Positions 20,987 through 28,713 of a stretch of DNA of 64,000 nt are shown piece after piece. The translations under genes were made by a program, and so were the position numbers. Within the stretch, counting starts at the first letter, position 1. Every line of letters starts with the position of its first letter. The notes under the pieces were generated by a model. The model saw nothing but the letters and a program-made list of their open reading frames with translations. It was not told the DNA's origin and ran no database searches. Origin of the DNA: Phycisphaerales bacterium (GTDB lineage Bacteria > Planctomycetota > Phycisphaerae > Phycisphaerales > UBA1924); assembly GCA_905339235.1 (NCBI GenBank), contig CAJPFG010000004.1, positions 89,168 through 153,167 on the forward strand, given 5' to 3'.

Positions 20987-22590
20987 ACTGGCATCTGTGC
21001 ATGGCGATCGCCGGCGCCCTCACCTTCGCCGCCAACGCCCAACCCACCAGCGTGGTTGGAGGGCCCCACAACCTCTCCGCCGGGGGCCCCGGCAGGGTGC
21101 GCGCCGTCAACGAGAGCGAGGTGTGCATCTTCTGCCACGCCCCGCACAACGCAGCCCCCATCCGCCCGCTGTGGAACCGATCCATGCCCGCGGACGCGTA
21201 CTCCATCTACACCAGCCGCGCCCTCGACGCCGTCCCCGGCCAGCCCACCGGTACCTCAAAGATGTGCCTTTCCTGCCACGACGGCACGATCGCCCTCGGG
21301 GCCATCGTGTCGCGCGACATGCCCATCGCCATGGCCGGCGGAGTCTCCACCATTCCCACCGGCCCCGGACACATCGGCACCGACCTTCGCGACGATCACC
21401 CAATCTCCTTCCGATTCGACTCCTCCCTCGCCGGGCAGGATCCTCACCTCCGAAACCCCTCTTCCCTCCCCCCCCAAGTCCGCCTCGACGCGAATCAGGA
21501 ACTCCAGTGCACGGCATGCCACGACGCCCATGACAACTCCATGGGCGATTTTCTGGTCATGCAGAACTCCGCCTCACAACTCTGCCTCTCCTGCCACAAC
21601 GTCGGCTCGACCACCGTGACCGCGCACAACTCCTGCAACGCTTGCCACCAGCCCCACACGGCCCCCAGCGGCCCCTACCTGCTCCGGGGCGCCACCATCG
21701 CCGACACCTGCGTGCGCTGCCACAACGGAACCATGCCCGGCGCCGCCAACATCCAGGACGACCTGAACAAGGCCTGGTCCCACGACACCCACAGCGAGAT
21801 GGACCCTCCCGACCCCCAACGCGATCACGCCTCCTGCGTCAGTTGCCACGACCCGCACACCATGTCCCCCGGCCCCGGGAGCGCGCCCTCCGTGCATCCC
21901 AACTTCGGCCGGATCGACGGAGTGAACTCCTCGGGCGCTCCCGTGACAGTCGCCTCCGCCGAAGGCGAGGTGTGCTTCAAGTGCCACGCCGACGGCTCGA
22001 CCATCGCCCCTCTCGTCCCCCGTCGCATCGCCCAGAACAACACCCGCCTGGAGTTCCATCCCGGCGCGGTCTCGTTCCACCCCGTGCTCGCGACCGGCCG
22101 AAACCCCGACGTGCCCAGCCTCAAGCCCGGGTGGACCACCTCCAGCATCATCTACTGCAGCGACTGCCACGCCTCCGAGACCGGCGAGTCGGCGGGCGGC
22201 TCGGGCCCCAGCGGCACGCACGGGTCGAACTTCCGCGCACTCCTCTCCGCCAGGTACGAGACGACCGACAATATCTCCGAAAGCGCCAGCACGTACGCGC
22301 TGTGCTACCGCTGCCACGATCGGGCCAGCCTCCTCGACGACCGCTCGTTCAAGGAGCACAAGAAGCACATTCAGGAAGAGCGCACGCCCTGCGCCGCCTG
22401 CCACGACTCGCACGGCATCGCGTCGTCGCAGGGAAACTCGACCAACAACAGCCACCTCATCAACTTCGCCACCAACATCGTCCAGCCCGACCCGGTCACC
22501 GGCCGTCTCGAGTTCCGCGATCTGGGATCGGCCCGGGGCGAGTGCTACCTCCGGTGTCACGGCGAGAACCACTCTCCCGAGCGGTACTGA
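20983..22590 (+). CDS. Large multiheme c-type cytochrome (11 CXXCH plus one CX3CH)
   Basis: The 535-residue product has a signal peptide (CMAIAGALTFAANAQ) and eleven canonical heme motifs (CIFCH, CLSCH, CTACH, CLSCH, CNACH, CVRCH, CVSCH, CFKCH, CSDCH, CYRCH, CAACH) and a last CYLRCH, which is a CX3CH variant twelve residues before the C terminus. The first 215 residues parallel the whole tetraheme protein at 15228, including DGTIALG and DDHPIS; the remainder is an added module. It is the last gene of the NHL/barrel operon and overlaps the previous gene by four bases. It may be the periplasmic or surface wire of the conduit. The convergent cytochrome operon ends six bases away. Confidence 0.88.
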   Translation: MNWHLCMAIAGALTFAANAQPTSVVGGPHNLSAGGPGRVRAVNESEVCIFCHAPHNAAPIRPLWNRSMPADAYSIYTSRALDAVPGQPTGTSKMCLSCHDGTIALGAIVSRDMPIAMAGGVSTIPTGPGHIGTDLRDDHPISFRFDSSLAGQDPHLRNPSSLPPQVRLDANQELQCTACHDAHDNSMGDFLVMQNSASQLCLSCHNVGSTTVTAHNSCNACHQPHTAPSGPYLLRGATIADTCVRCHNGTMPGAANIQDDLNKAWSHDTHSEMDPPDPQRDHASCVSCHDPHTMSPGPGSAPSVHPNFGRIDGVNSSGAPVTVASAEGEVCFKCHADGSTIAPLVPRRIAQNNTRLEFHPGAVSFHPVLATGRNPDVPSLKPGWTTSSIIYCSDCHASETGESAGGSGPSGTHGSNFRALLSARYETTDNISESASTYALCYRCHDRASLLDDRSFKEHKKHIQEERTPCAACHDSHGIASSQGNSTNNSHLINFATNIVQPDPVTGRLEFRDLGSARGECYLRCHGENHSPERY

Positions 22591-22596
22591 TCCCCA

Positions 22597-23994
22597 TCAC
22601 CTCGCCGGCGAACCCATCGCCGGCGCGGGCGTGTCCCGGTCGTACGCCGCCGGCTTGTGGCACCCCGGCGCGCACGACCCGCCCGTCGGCGTTTTCATGT
22701 AGTTCAGCGGCAGGTTCCACTGCCCGAACGACACGTTGTCCGCGATCATCGTCTCGAACCGGCTCGCATGCACCGTGTGGCACGCGCGGCAACTGCGCCC
22801 CTGCGACGTCTTGTTCACATGCACCGCGTGCAGGTTCCTCGCGCCGTTGCGGAAGCCCGTCTCCTTCTCCGGGCTCTCCGCCAGCACCAGCGCCCGGTCG
22901 TGGCACTTGAAGCACAGCGCATACGCGCTGTCAGAGTACTGTTGATAGAACGACTGCTCGTACGGCTGCACCAGCAGCCCCTCGTTCATCCCCCCGTGCA
23001 CGTCGTGGCACGCCGCGCACTCACCCTTCTCGATCGGCCCGTGCTTATGGAACGCGGCCACCGTCAACTCCCCCGCCGCCGGAATCGTCCGGTCCTTGTC
23101 CACGACTATCGGCTTCTGGTGGCACTCCATGCATGCGCCCACCGGGTCCTTGAGCAACTGCATCGCGTGATCGCTCCCGTGCGCCGCGTGGCAGTTCAGG
23201 CACGCCTTCGCGTCGGTCACCGCACCGTGCGGGTGCGTCGCCGCGGCCATCGCTTTTCCCACCGGCTCGTGGCACGAAATGCACAGGTCCTTGGGGTTGT
23301 TCTTCAGAATCTTCGTCTCGTTGGACGCGTGCGGCGTGTGGCACTGCGTGCAGTCTCCCTCCACGGGCTTGTGCGCGTGCGAAAAGCCGGAGATTGACTT
23401 GCCCACATCCTCGTGACAACTCAGGCACAGCGCCCGCTTCTCCATCGTCAGCAGTTTCTCGTGATCCGACGTGTGCGGCTGGTGACACGCCGCGCAGTTC
23501 TCCGCCGCCGGCTTGTGCGCGTGCGAGCCCTTCATTGTGTCCTGATGGCACGACAGGCACAACTCCCCCATCGTCGCCTTCTTGAGCATCCGCGTGGTCT
23601 CGGAACCGTGGGGATCATGACAGCCCGTGCACTCCCCCTTCGCAACCGGCTGATGCACGAACGCCCCTTCCGTGCCCGACTTGTCGATGTGGCAAAAATC
23701 GCACAGCCCGCGGCCCTCGCGCTTCAGCAGGAATGCGTGTTTCGCCGGGTCCTGGTACTCGTGACACGCGTCGCACGCCGAAACCGCCGTCGGCCCGTGC
23801 AGGTACTTGTGGTTCAGTTCCTTGGCATGGCACCCCGAGTTCGTGCAGTCCAGCACCTTGGTCGTGGGGGTCGTCGTGGGGGTGATGGTGGGGGTCGTGG
23901 GGGTCGTGGGGGGCGTGGGGGGCGTGGGGGGCGTCTGCGCGCCCGCCAGCGACGCGACCGACACCAGGGCCATGGCCGCAACCCATCGCGTCAC
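22597..23994 (-). CDS. Fifteen-site multiheme c-type cytochrome (13 CXXCH, CX4CH, CX3CH)
   Basis: From a GTG at 23994 (overlapping the preceding stop, with GGAGGGG upstream) the 465-residue product has a signal peptide (AMALVSVASLAGAQ), a Pro/Thr tract of about 25 residues, and then CTNSGCH (CX4CH), thirteen CXXCH motifs and a final CAPGCH (CX3CH). Doubled-CXXCH blocks with CHDPHGS and CHQPHTS wording repeat every ~40 residues, giving a wire-like extended protein. It is a paralogue of the cytochrome at 26471 with the same order: expanded motif, thirteen normal motifs, CAPGCH. It is the last gene of the minus-strand operon. Confidence 0.88.
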   Translation of the reverse strand: MTRWVAAMALVSVASLAGAQTPPTPPTPPTTPTTPTITPTTTPTTKVLDCTNSGCHAKELNHKYLHGPTAVSACDACHEYQDPAKHAFLLKREGRGLCDFCHIDKSGTEGAFVHQPVAKGECTGCHDPHGSETTRMLKKATMGELCLSCHQDTMKGSHAHKPAAENCAACHQPHTSDHEKLLTMEKRALCLSCHEDVGKSISGFSHAHKPVEGDCTQCHTPHASNETKILKNNPKDLCISCHEPVGKAMAAATHPHGAVTDAKACLNCHAAHGSDHAMQLLKDPVGACMECHQKPIVVDKDRTIPAAGELTVAAFHKHGPIEKGECAACHDVHGGMNEGLLVQPYEQSFYQQYSDSAYALCFKCHDRALVLAESPEKETGFRNGARNLHAVHVNKTSQGRSCRACHTVHASRFETMIADNVSFGQWNLPLNYMKTPTGGSCAPGCHKPAAYDRDTPAPAMGSPAR

Positions 23995-25436
23995 GGTGTC
24001 CCCTCCTTCTTCGCGCGTTCACCCGCCAACACGTCCCGCGCCTGCTCCAGGAGCAACTGCGTGTACCGTGGATTGTGAACACCCCAACTCCCATCGGTCT
24101 TCACCAGGTTCAGCAGTTTGCGCACCCGCTCCAGCGCCTCCGCGTTCGCCCCGCCGCTCTCCGCCACCCGCAGCCCGGCCTCCACCTGGTCGTACAGCCC
24201 GTGCGTGGTCTTCTGCCACAGCGGGATCATCTTTTCCCCGAAGCCCGCCTGGTGGCACTGGTTGCACGCCGCGGGCTCCGCCGCCATGACGCTCGCGCCG
24301 CTGTCCGGCTTCACGCTCACCGGCCGCTGCTTGGTGTGACATCCCGTGCAATCCACGTGCGCCAGAAACATCGGGCTCACAGGCTGACTCTCGGGCGAGC
24401 CATGGTGATTCTCACCGAGATTGAAGTACGTGTCGCGCTGCACCCGGTGCTGATCCACGTGACAGCGGTTGCAATCGAAACTCTCCAGCGAGGCGGTCTG
24501 CACGTGCGGACCGTGCCGCACGTTCCCGTGACAACTCGAGCACTCGATCTTGTGGTGGCCGAGCGTGTGCACCTTGTGCATTTCTTTGCTCTCCAGCACC
24601 CGCTCCACCCCGAACGTGTGACACTCCAGGCACCGTCCATCCTCGATCGGAGGCGGCACCGCCGTCACCCCCTGGTGGCACGACTCGCACGAAGCGCCAA
24701 ACGCCAGGAACTGCGCGTGATCGAACTTCAGGCCTTGAAACTCGATCTCTCCCCTCGGTGGATCATGACACGCCGTGCACGCCGCAGGCGGGGTCTTCTC
24801 ACCGTTCCCCGATTCCGCCGGCGCCGGGTGCCCCGCCCCGTTGCTCCGCACCGTCAGGTAGATGACCTTCGTCTCCCGCCCGCTCACCGTCTCGGTCCCG
24901 CCGGTCGCCCCGTCCAGCAGGTGGCAAGTGATGCACACCGTGGTGTTGACCTCGAAGTGCTCATCGCCCTTCACGTGCGAGTGGCACGTCCCGCACGAAA
25001 TCTCCACGCCCAGGTGCTTGGCCCCCAGATGCTTGGCGTGGTCGAACTTGAACCGCCCGTTGTCGATCGTCTTTTTTTCGAGCGTCTCGACCGAGTGACA
25101 CCCCGACCGCGTACAGGACAACTGGCTGACCGAGGCCGACGGCTTCGTCGAAGTTCGGTGCAGCACGTCGTCCACGACCTGCCCCAGGCCGTTGAGTTTC
25201 GCCGCGATGAAGTTGTCCACCCCCGGCGAGATATGGCACTGCACGCACTCCACGTCCTTGTGCGCGCTGTGCTTCCAACTCGTGTAGTACGGCTCCATGA
25301 TGTGGCAGGAGTTGCAGAACGAACTCCGCGAAGTCGCCTCGACGCTGATGGTCCCCAGCAGGGCCATCGCCACCCCGCCGGCGAGAATCCACTTTCCCCA
25401 CCGGCGGAATCTCAGTCGATCAAGAATCGCTCGCAT
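23991..25436 (-). CDS. NapC/NrfH-headed multiheme cytochrome (11 CXXCH plus CX4CH)
   Basis: The 481-residue product begins with a membrane anchor (KWILAGGVAMALLGTISV) followed directly by SFCNSCHIMEPYYTSWKHSAH and VECVQCHISPG, the beginning of a NapC/NrfH-type quinol dehydrogenase. It then continues with CTRSGCH (CX4CH) and nine more CXXCH sites. Two tetraheme-type hemes near the membrane could take electrons from menaquinol, and the remainder would pass them outward. The C-terminal ~70 residues lack hemes and form a helical tail (RVRKLLNLVKTDG) as in other anchored NrfH-like proteins. GGGAG precedes the ATG. Its stop overlaps the next gene's start. Confidence 0.87.
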   Translation of the reverse strand: MRAILDRLRFRRWGKWILAGGVAMALLGTISVEATSRSSFCNSCHIMEPYYTSWKHSAHKDVECVQCHISPGVDNFIAAKLNGLGQVVDDVLHRTSTKPSASVSQLSCTRSGCHSVETLEKKTIDNGRFKFDHAKHLGAKHLGVEISCGTCHSHVKGDEHFEVNTTVCITCHLLDGATGGTETVSGRETKVIYLTVRSNGAGHPAPAESGNGEKTPPAACTACHDPPRGEIEFQGLKFDHAQFLAFGASCESCHQGVTAVPPPIEDGRCLECHTFGVERVLESKEMHKVHTLGHHKIECSSCHGNVRHGPHVQTASLESFDCNRCHVDQHRVQRDTYFNLGENHHGSPESQPVSPMFLAHVDCTGCHTKQRPVSVKPDSGASVMAAEPAACNQCHQAGFGEKMIPLWQKTTHGLYDQVEAGLRVAESGGANAEALERVRKLLNLVKTDGSWGVHNPRYTQLLLEQARDVLAGERAKKEGTP

Positions 25437-25454
25437 GCGGGCTCCCGGGTAGTC

Positions 25455-26474
25455 CTATCGCGCGAGCAGCAACTCGGCGGCCTTACGGTATTCACACGAC
25501 GCCCCCGCGGCATCGCCCCCCTTCTCCCGAATCCGCCCCAGCAGGTAGTGGGCCCGCGCGTTGGATGGGCTCTTCTCGATCACGCCGCGCACTGATCCCT
25601 CCGCGAGAGCCAACTCTTCGTCGCCCCTCTCCACCCGGACCGCCGCCAACCCCAGAATTGCCTCCAGCGAATCCGGGTGATTCGTCAGGATCGACTTGAA
25701 AAACGGCTCCGCGTCCCCAAGCCGACTCTGCTTCAGCATCAACTCACCAAGCCCCAACTTGGCCTCCACGCTGTCCGGGGCCAGCGCGATCGCTTCCGCG
25801 TACCTCGCCTCCGCCATCTCGAACAACCCGTGCCGCGCCAACTCCCCCCCCAACTTCACCAGCCGCGCCGCCCGCGTCGCCTCCGGGCTCGCGTGCGGCG
25901 CCGCGCCCGCGTCCACCAACTGGTCCAGTTTCTCCACCGCGTGCTTCCCCGCCGCCACCAGCACCGCCTCCGCCAGAATCTCCTTGAACCGCGGCACGAA
26001 TCCCGGCATCGCGTACGTCACCTTCGCGTGACCATCCACCACCACCACCGTCGGAACCACCAGCACGCGATACGCCCCGAACGCGTCCCGCTTGGGGTCC
26101 TGCAGCACGATCGCCGGGAACCGCCCCTGCGCCGCCTCCTCCTTCAGTCGCGTCGGTTCCGTGTCCTGCGCCACGATCATGATCGGAACCACGCTCCCGG
26201 GCTCCACCCGGGCATCCGCCAGCACATCCATCACGTCCGAACACGCCTGCTTCACCCCGTCGTGCCCGAACTCACCGAACACCAGCACCAGCGTCCGCGA
26301 CGAGAGATCCTTCGTGCTCACCAGCGTCCCGTCGAGGTCTTTCAGCCGGATCGGCGGCGCATCCGATCCCCGCGGCGGCAACGCCCCGCCCGCATCCGCG
26401 GCGCCCACGAGCGCGCCCAGGACAACCGCCCCTCGCACCAGCGCCGCGCCCAACCTCGCGATCACCCTGTTCAT
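25455..26474 (-). CDS. Exported redoxin-like (AhpC/TSA fold) protein with TPR tail, no CXXC
   Basis: The 339-residue product has a signal segment (GAVVLGALVGAADAGG), a thioredoxin-fold part beginning PPIRLKDLDGTLVSTKDLS, and helical TPR-like repeats after residue 190 (FEMAEARYAEAIALAPDS, RARAHYLLGRIREKG-like wording). In the position where TlpA/ResA proteins have WCxxC it reads FGEFGHDGVKQAC, so the usual redox pair is absent and only one Cys is nearby. It sits between two multiheme cytochrome genes and overlaps the upstream one by four bases. It could be a chaperone or assembly factor for apocytochromes rather than a disulfide reductase; that is inference. Confidence 0.7.
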   Translation of the reverse strand: MNRVIARLGAALVRGAVVLGALVGAADAGGALPPRGSDAPPIRLKDLDGTLVSTKDLSSRTLVLVFGEFGHDGVKQACSDVMDVLADARVEPGSVVPIMIVAQDTEPTRLKEEAAQGRFPAIVLQDPKRDAFGAYRVLVVPTVVVVDGHAKVTYAMPGFVPRFKEILAEAVLVAAGKHAVEKLDQLVDAGAAPHASPEATRAARLVKLGGELARHGLFEMAEARYAEAIALAPDSVEAKLGLGELMLKQSRLGDAEPFFKSILTNHPDSLEAILGLAAVRVERGDEELALAEGSVRGVIEKSPSNARAHYLLGRIREKGGDAAGASCEYRKAAELLLAR

Positions 26475-27874
26475 GGCGTTCCCTCACTTGGCTTCAACGT
26501 GCCCTTGATCGGCGGCAGCAGCGTCCGCCGCGAGTATTCCTTCGCCTGATGACACCCCGGCGCGCACGAACCGCCCTCCTGCGTCGCCTGGAAGTTGATC
26601 TCCAGCAGCCACCCGCCCGTCCCGAACGGCACCGCCTCCCGCACGTGCGACGGCCGCTTGGACGCATGTACCTCGTGGCACGCGCGGCACGTCCGACCCT
26701 TCTCCTGATTCACATGCAGGTAGTGCAGGTTCCTGTCCCCGTCGCGAAACTGCGTCAACCCCTGCCCCGACGGCTTCAGCACCAGATCGGGAATATGGCA
26801 CTTGAAGCACAACTTAAACGTCCCCATGTCGAACGGGGCGTAGAACTGCGGCGGATAGTCCTCGACCAGCAGCCGGAAGTGATCGCCCGCGTGCGCGCTG
26901 TGGCACGCCGTACACATCCCGTCGCGGATCGGGCCGTGATGGTCCGGGTTCTGCTGCAGCAACTGCGACATGTTCGCCAGTTCCGAGCCGTCCGCCGTCT
27001 TGAATGTCTTGTCGTGGCACGAAAGACACAACCCCGGCTGCGTGTCGCGCTGCAGGCTCGCCAGCCGCGACCCGTGCGGCTCGTGGCACCCCGTGCACCC
27101 GTTCTCGACCGTCACCGCCCCGTGCACGACCTTCGCGTTCCCCACCATCTCCTGGAACTTCTCGCGATGGCACGAAAGGCACAACTCCGGCGCCTGCTCT
27201 CGCAACTGAAACTTGTGGCTCGACGCGTGCGGATCATGACACTGCGTACACCCGTCGTCCAGCGCCCCGTGCTTGTGCATCCCCGCCGCCTCCGCCTTCT
27301 CCGCCACCTCCGCGTGGCAGGTCAGGCAGAGCGCCCGCGGCTCCTGCACCAGCAGTTTCGGTTGCGGCGACGAATGCGGCTGGTGACACACGATGCACGC
27401 CCCAACCGCCACCGGGCCGTGTACAAACTTCTGCCCTTCAAAGTTCTTCTGGTGGCACTTCAGGCACAACTCCCGCTTCGGGTCCGCCACCAGCATCCGC
27501 CGATACTCCGACCCGTGCGGGTCATGACACTGCACGCACTGCCCCTCGCGCACCGGCACATGCTCGGTCCCCGAGTGCGGCAGTTCGTGGCATCGCTTGC
27601 ACAACTCGTTCTTGGGCTTGATCAGGTAGAACTTGTGATCCGCCGGATTCCCCTGAACGTGGCATGCCCCGCAGTCGCTCAACGCCGGCCCGTGCATCAC
27701 TTTGTGATTGAATATCTCCTGATGGCACTCCTTCGCGCACGTCCGCATCGCCGCTTCGCTGATCTTCGCATCCTGCCCCGCCGCCGACCCCGCGAACCAC
27801 AACACCCCCGCGACCACGCACCCACGCCATACCCCGGCGCGAATCCTCGGCAGCCACGTGCGCGCACATTCCAT
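26471..27874 (-). CDS. Fifteen-site multiheme c-type cytochrome (13 CXXCH plus two CX3CH)
   Basis: First gene of the minus-strand cytochrome operon; 467 residues from the ATG at 27874, which gives a signal peptide (GCVVAGVLWFAGSAAGQ). In-frame ATGs at 27892 and 27934 are alternatives. Heme sites are CAKECH (CX3CH), thirteen CXXCH and a final CAPGCH (CX3CH), with repeated CHDPHGS and CHQPHSS blocks. It is paralogous along its length to the cytochrome at 22597. The intergenic region to the divergent 28104 gene is 229 bp and should contain the operon promoter; I found no -24/-12 element on this strand. Confidence 0.87.
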   Translation of the reverse strand: MECARTWLPRIRAGVWRGCVVAGVLWFAGSAAGQDAKISEAAMRTCAKECHQEIFNHKVMHGPALSDCGACHVQGNPADHKFYLIKPKNELCKRCHELPHSGTEHVPVREGQCVQCHDPHGSEYRRMLVADPKRELCLKCHQKNFEGQKFVHGPVAVGACIVCHQPHSSPQPKLLVQEPRALCLTCHAEVAEKAEAAGMHKHGALDDGCTQCHDPHASSHKFQLREQAPELCLSCHREKFQEMVGNAKVVHGAVTVENGCTGCHEPHGSRLASLQRDTQPGLCLSCHDKTFKTADGSELANMSQLLQQNPDHHGPIRDGMCTACHSAHAGDHFRLLVEDYPPQFYAPFDMGTFKLCFKCHIPDLVLKPSGQGLTQFRDGDRNLHYLHVNQEKGRTCRACHEVHASKRPSHVREAVPFGTGGWLLEINFQATQEGGSCAPGCHQAKEYSRRTLLPPIKGTLKPSEGTP

Positions 27875-28036
27875 AGACCACCGACTGCACATGCCGTGCC
27901 AGCCGCTCCACCCATCGGACCCGCACGTCGGCAATAATTAGGACAATCTATTCCCATTTGTGAGAGTCGGACTTGCCACGAACTCCCGGATCCGGGAGCC
28001 AACCTCAAGACGGCTCATTAAGACCTCCGGTCCGAT

Positions 28037-28052
28037 GGGCATTTCATTTGCA
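28037..28052 (+). promoter_or_regulatory. Sigma54-type -24/-12 promoter before the SnoaL-like/ntrC unit
   Basis: GGGCATTTCATTTGCA has GG and GC twelve bases apart and matches TGGCAC-N5-TTGC except for the first base. It lies 52 bp before the ATG at 28104, a fitting distance for an RpoN promoter. The second gene of the unit encodes a sigma54 activator, which suggests autoregulation. Confidence 0.6.
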
Positions 28053-28103
28053 GTGCCAACCGCAGGTACACTCGATAACCGTCCCACCCGAAGGAGATCC
28101 CCC

Positions 28104-28712
28104 ATGAAACGCCTGGCCGTGCTTCTCTCCGCAGTGTCGCTGTTCGGCGTGCTCGGGGCCATGCAGCCCAAGCAGCCCGAAAAGCCAGCCAACGTTCCCG
28201 CCGGGCACCCGCAGATCACCATCCCCAAAATCGGGGAAAACTGGCCCACGGCCAAGCCCGAAGACGTCGATTCAGTGGACGCCATCATCAAGGCCTTCTA
28301 CGACGCGCCAGCCGGCGCCCCCGGCCAGCCCCGCGATTGGGGCCGCTTCCTTTCCCTCTTCGTGCCCGACGCCCGGTTGATCGCCGCCCGCCCCGGCCCC
28401 GAGGGCTCCTCCGGCGCCATGTTCCTTCCGGCCCCCGACTACGTCGAGGCCAACAAGACCTACTTCGAAAAGGGCGGCTTCCGCGACACGGAAATCGGCC
28501 GCCGCGTCGAAACCTTCGGCAATATGGTCCACGTCTGGAGCACCTACGAATCGCGCCGCAAGGCCGACGATCCTGCCCCCTACATCCGCGGCATCAACAG
28601 CCTGCAACTGCTCAAGGACGGCAAGCGCTACTGGATCGTCAACGCCTACTGGGACTACGAACGTGAGGACAACCCCCTTCCCGAGAAGTACGTGGGAATG
28701 CCCAAGGAGTAG
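28104..28712 (+). CDS. Exported SnoaL/NTF2-like (DUF4440-type) protein
   Basis: The 202-residue product has a signal peptide (LAVLLSAVSLFGVLGAM) and an NTF2-like domain: DSVDAIIKAFYDAPAG, WGRFLSLFVPDARLIAA, HVWSTYESR and GINSLQLLKDGKRYWIVNAYWDYE follow the order of cone-shaped SnoaL-like folds. These domains bind small molecules or act as enzymes; the substrate cannot be told. AAGGAG precedes the ATG at 28104. It is immediately followed, two bases later, by the response regulator gene, so it may belong to the sensing pathway or be a target of it. Confidence 0.78.
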   Translation: MKRLAVLLSAVSLFGVLGAMQPKQPEKPANVPAGHPQITIPKIGENWPTAKPEDVDSVDAIIKAFYDAPAGAPGQPRDWGRFLSLFVPDARLIAARPGPEGSSGAMFLPAPDYVEANKTYFEKGGFRDTEIGRRVETFGNMVHVWSTYESRRKADDPAPYIRGINSLQLLKDGKRYWIVNAYWDYEREDNPLPEKYVGMPKE

Positions 28713-28713
28713 C

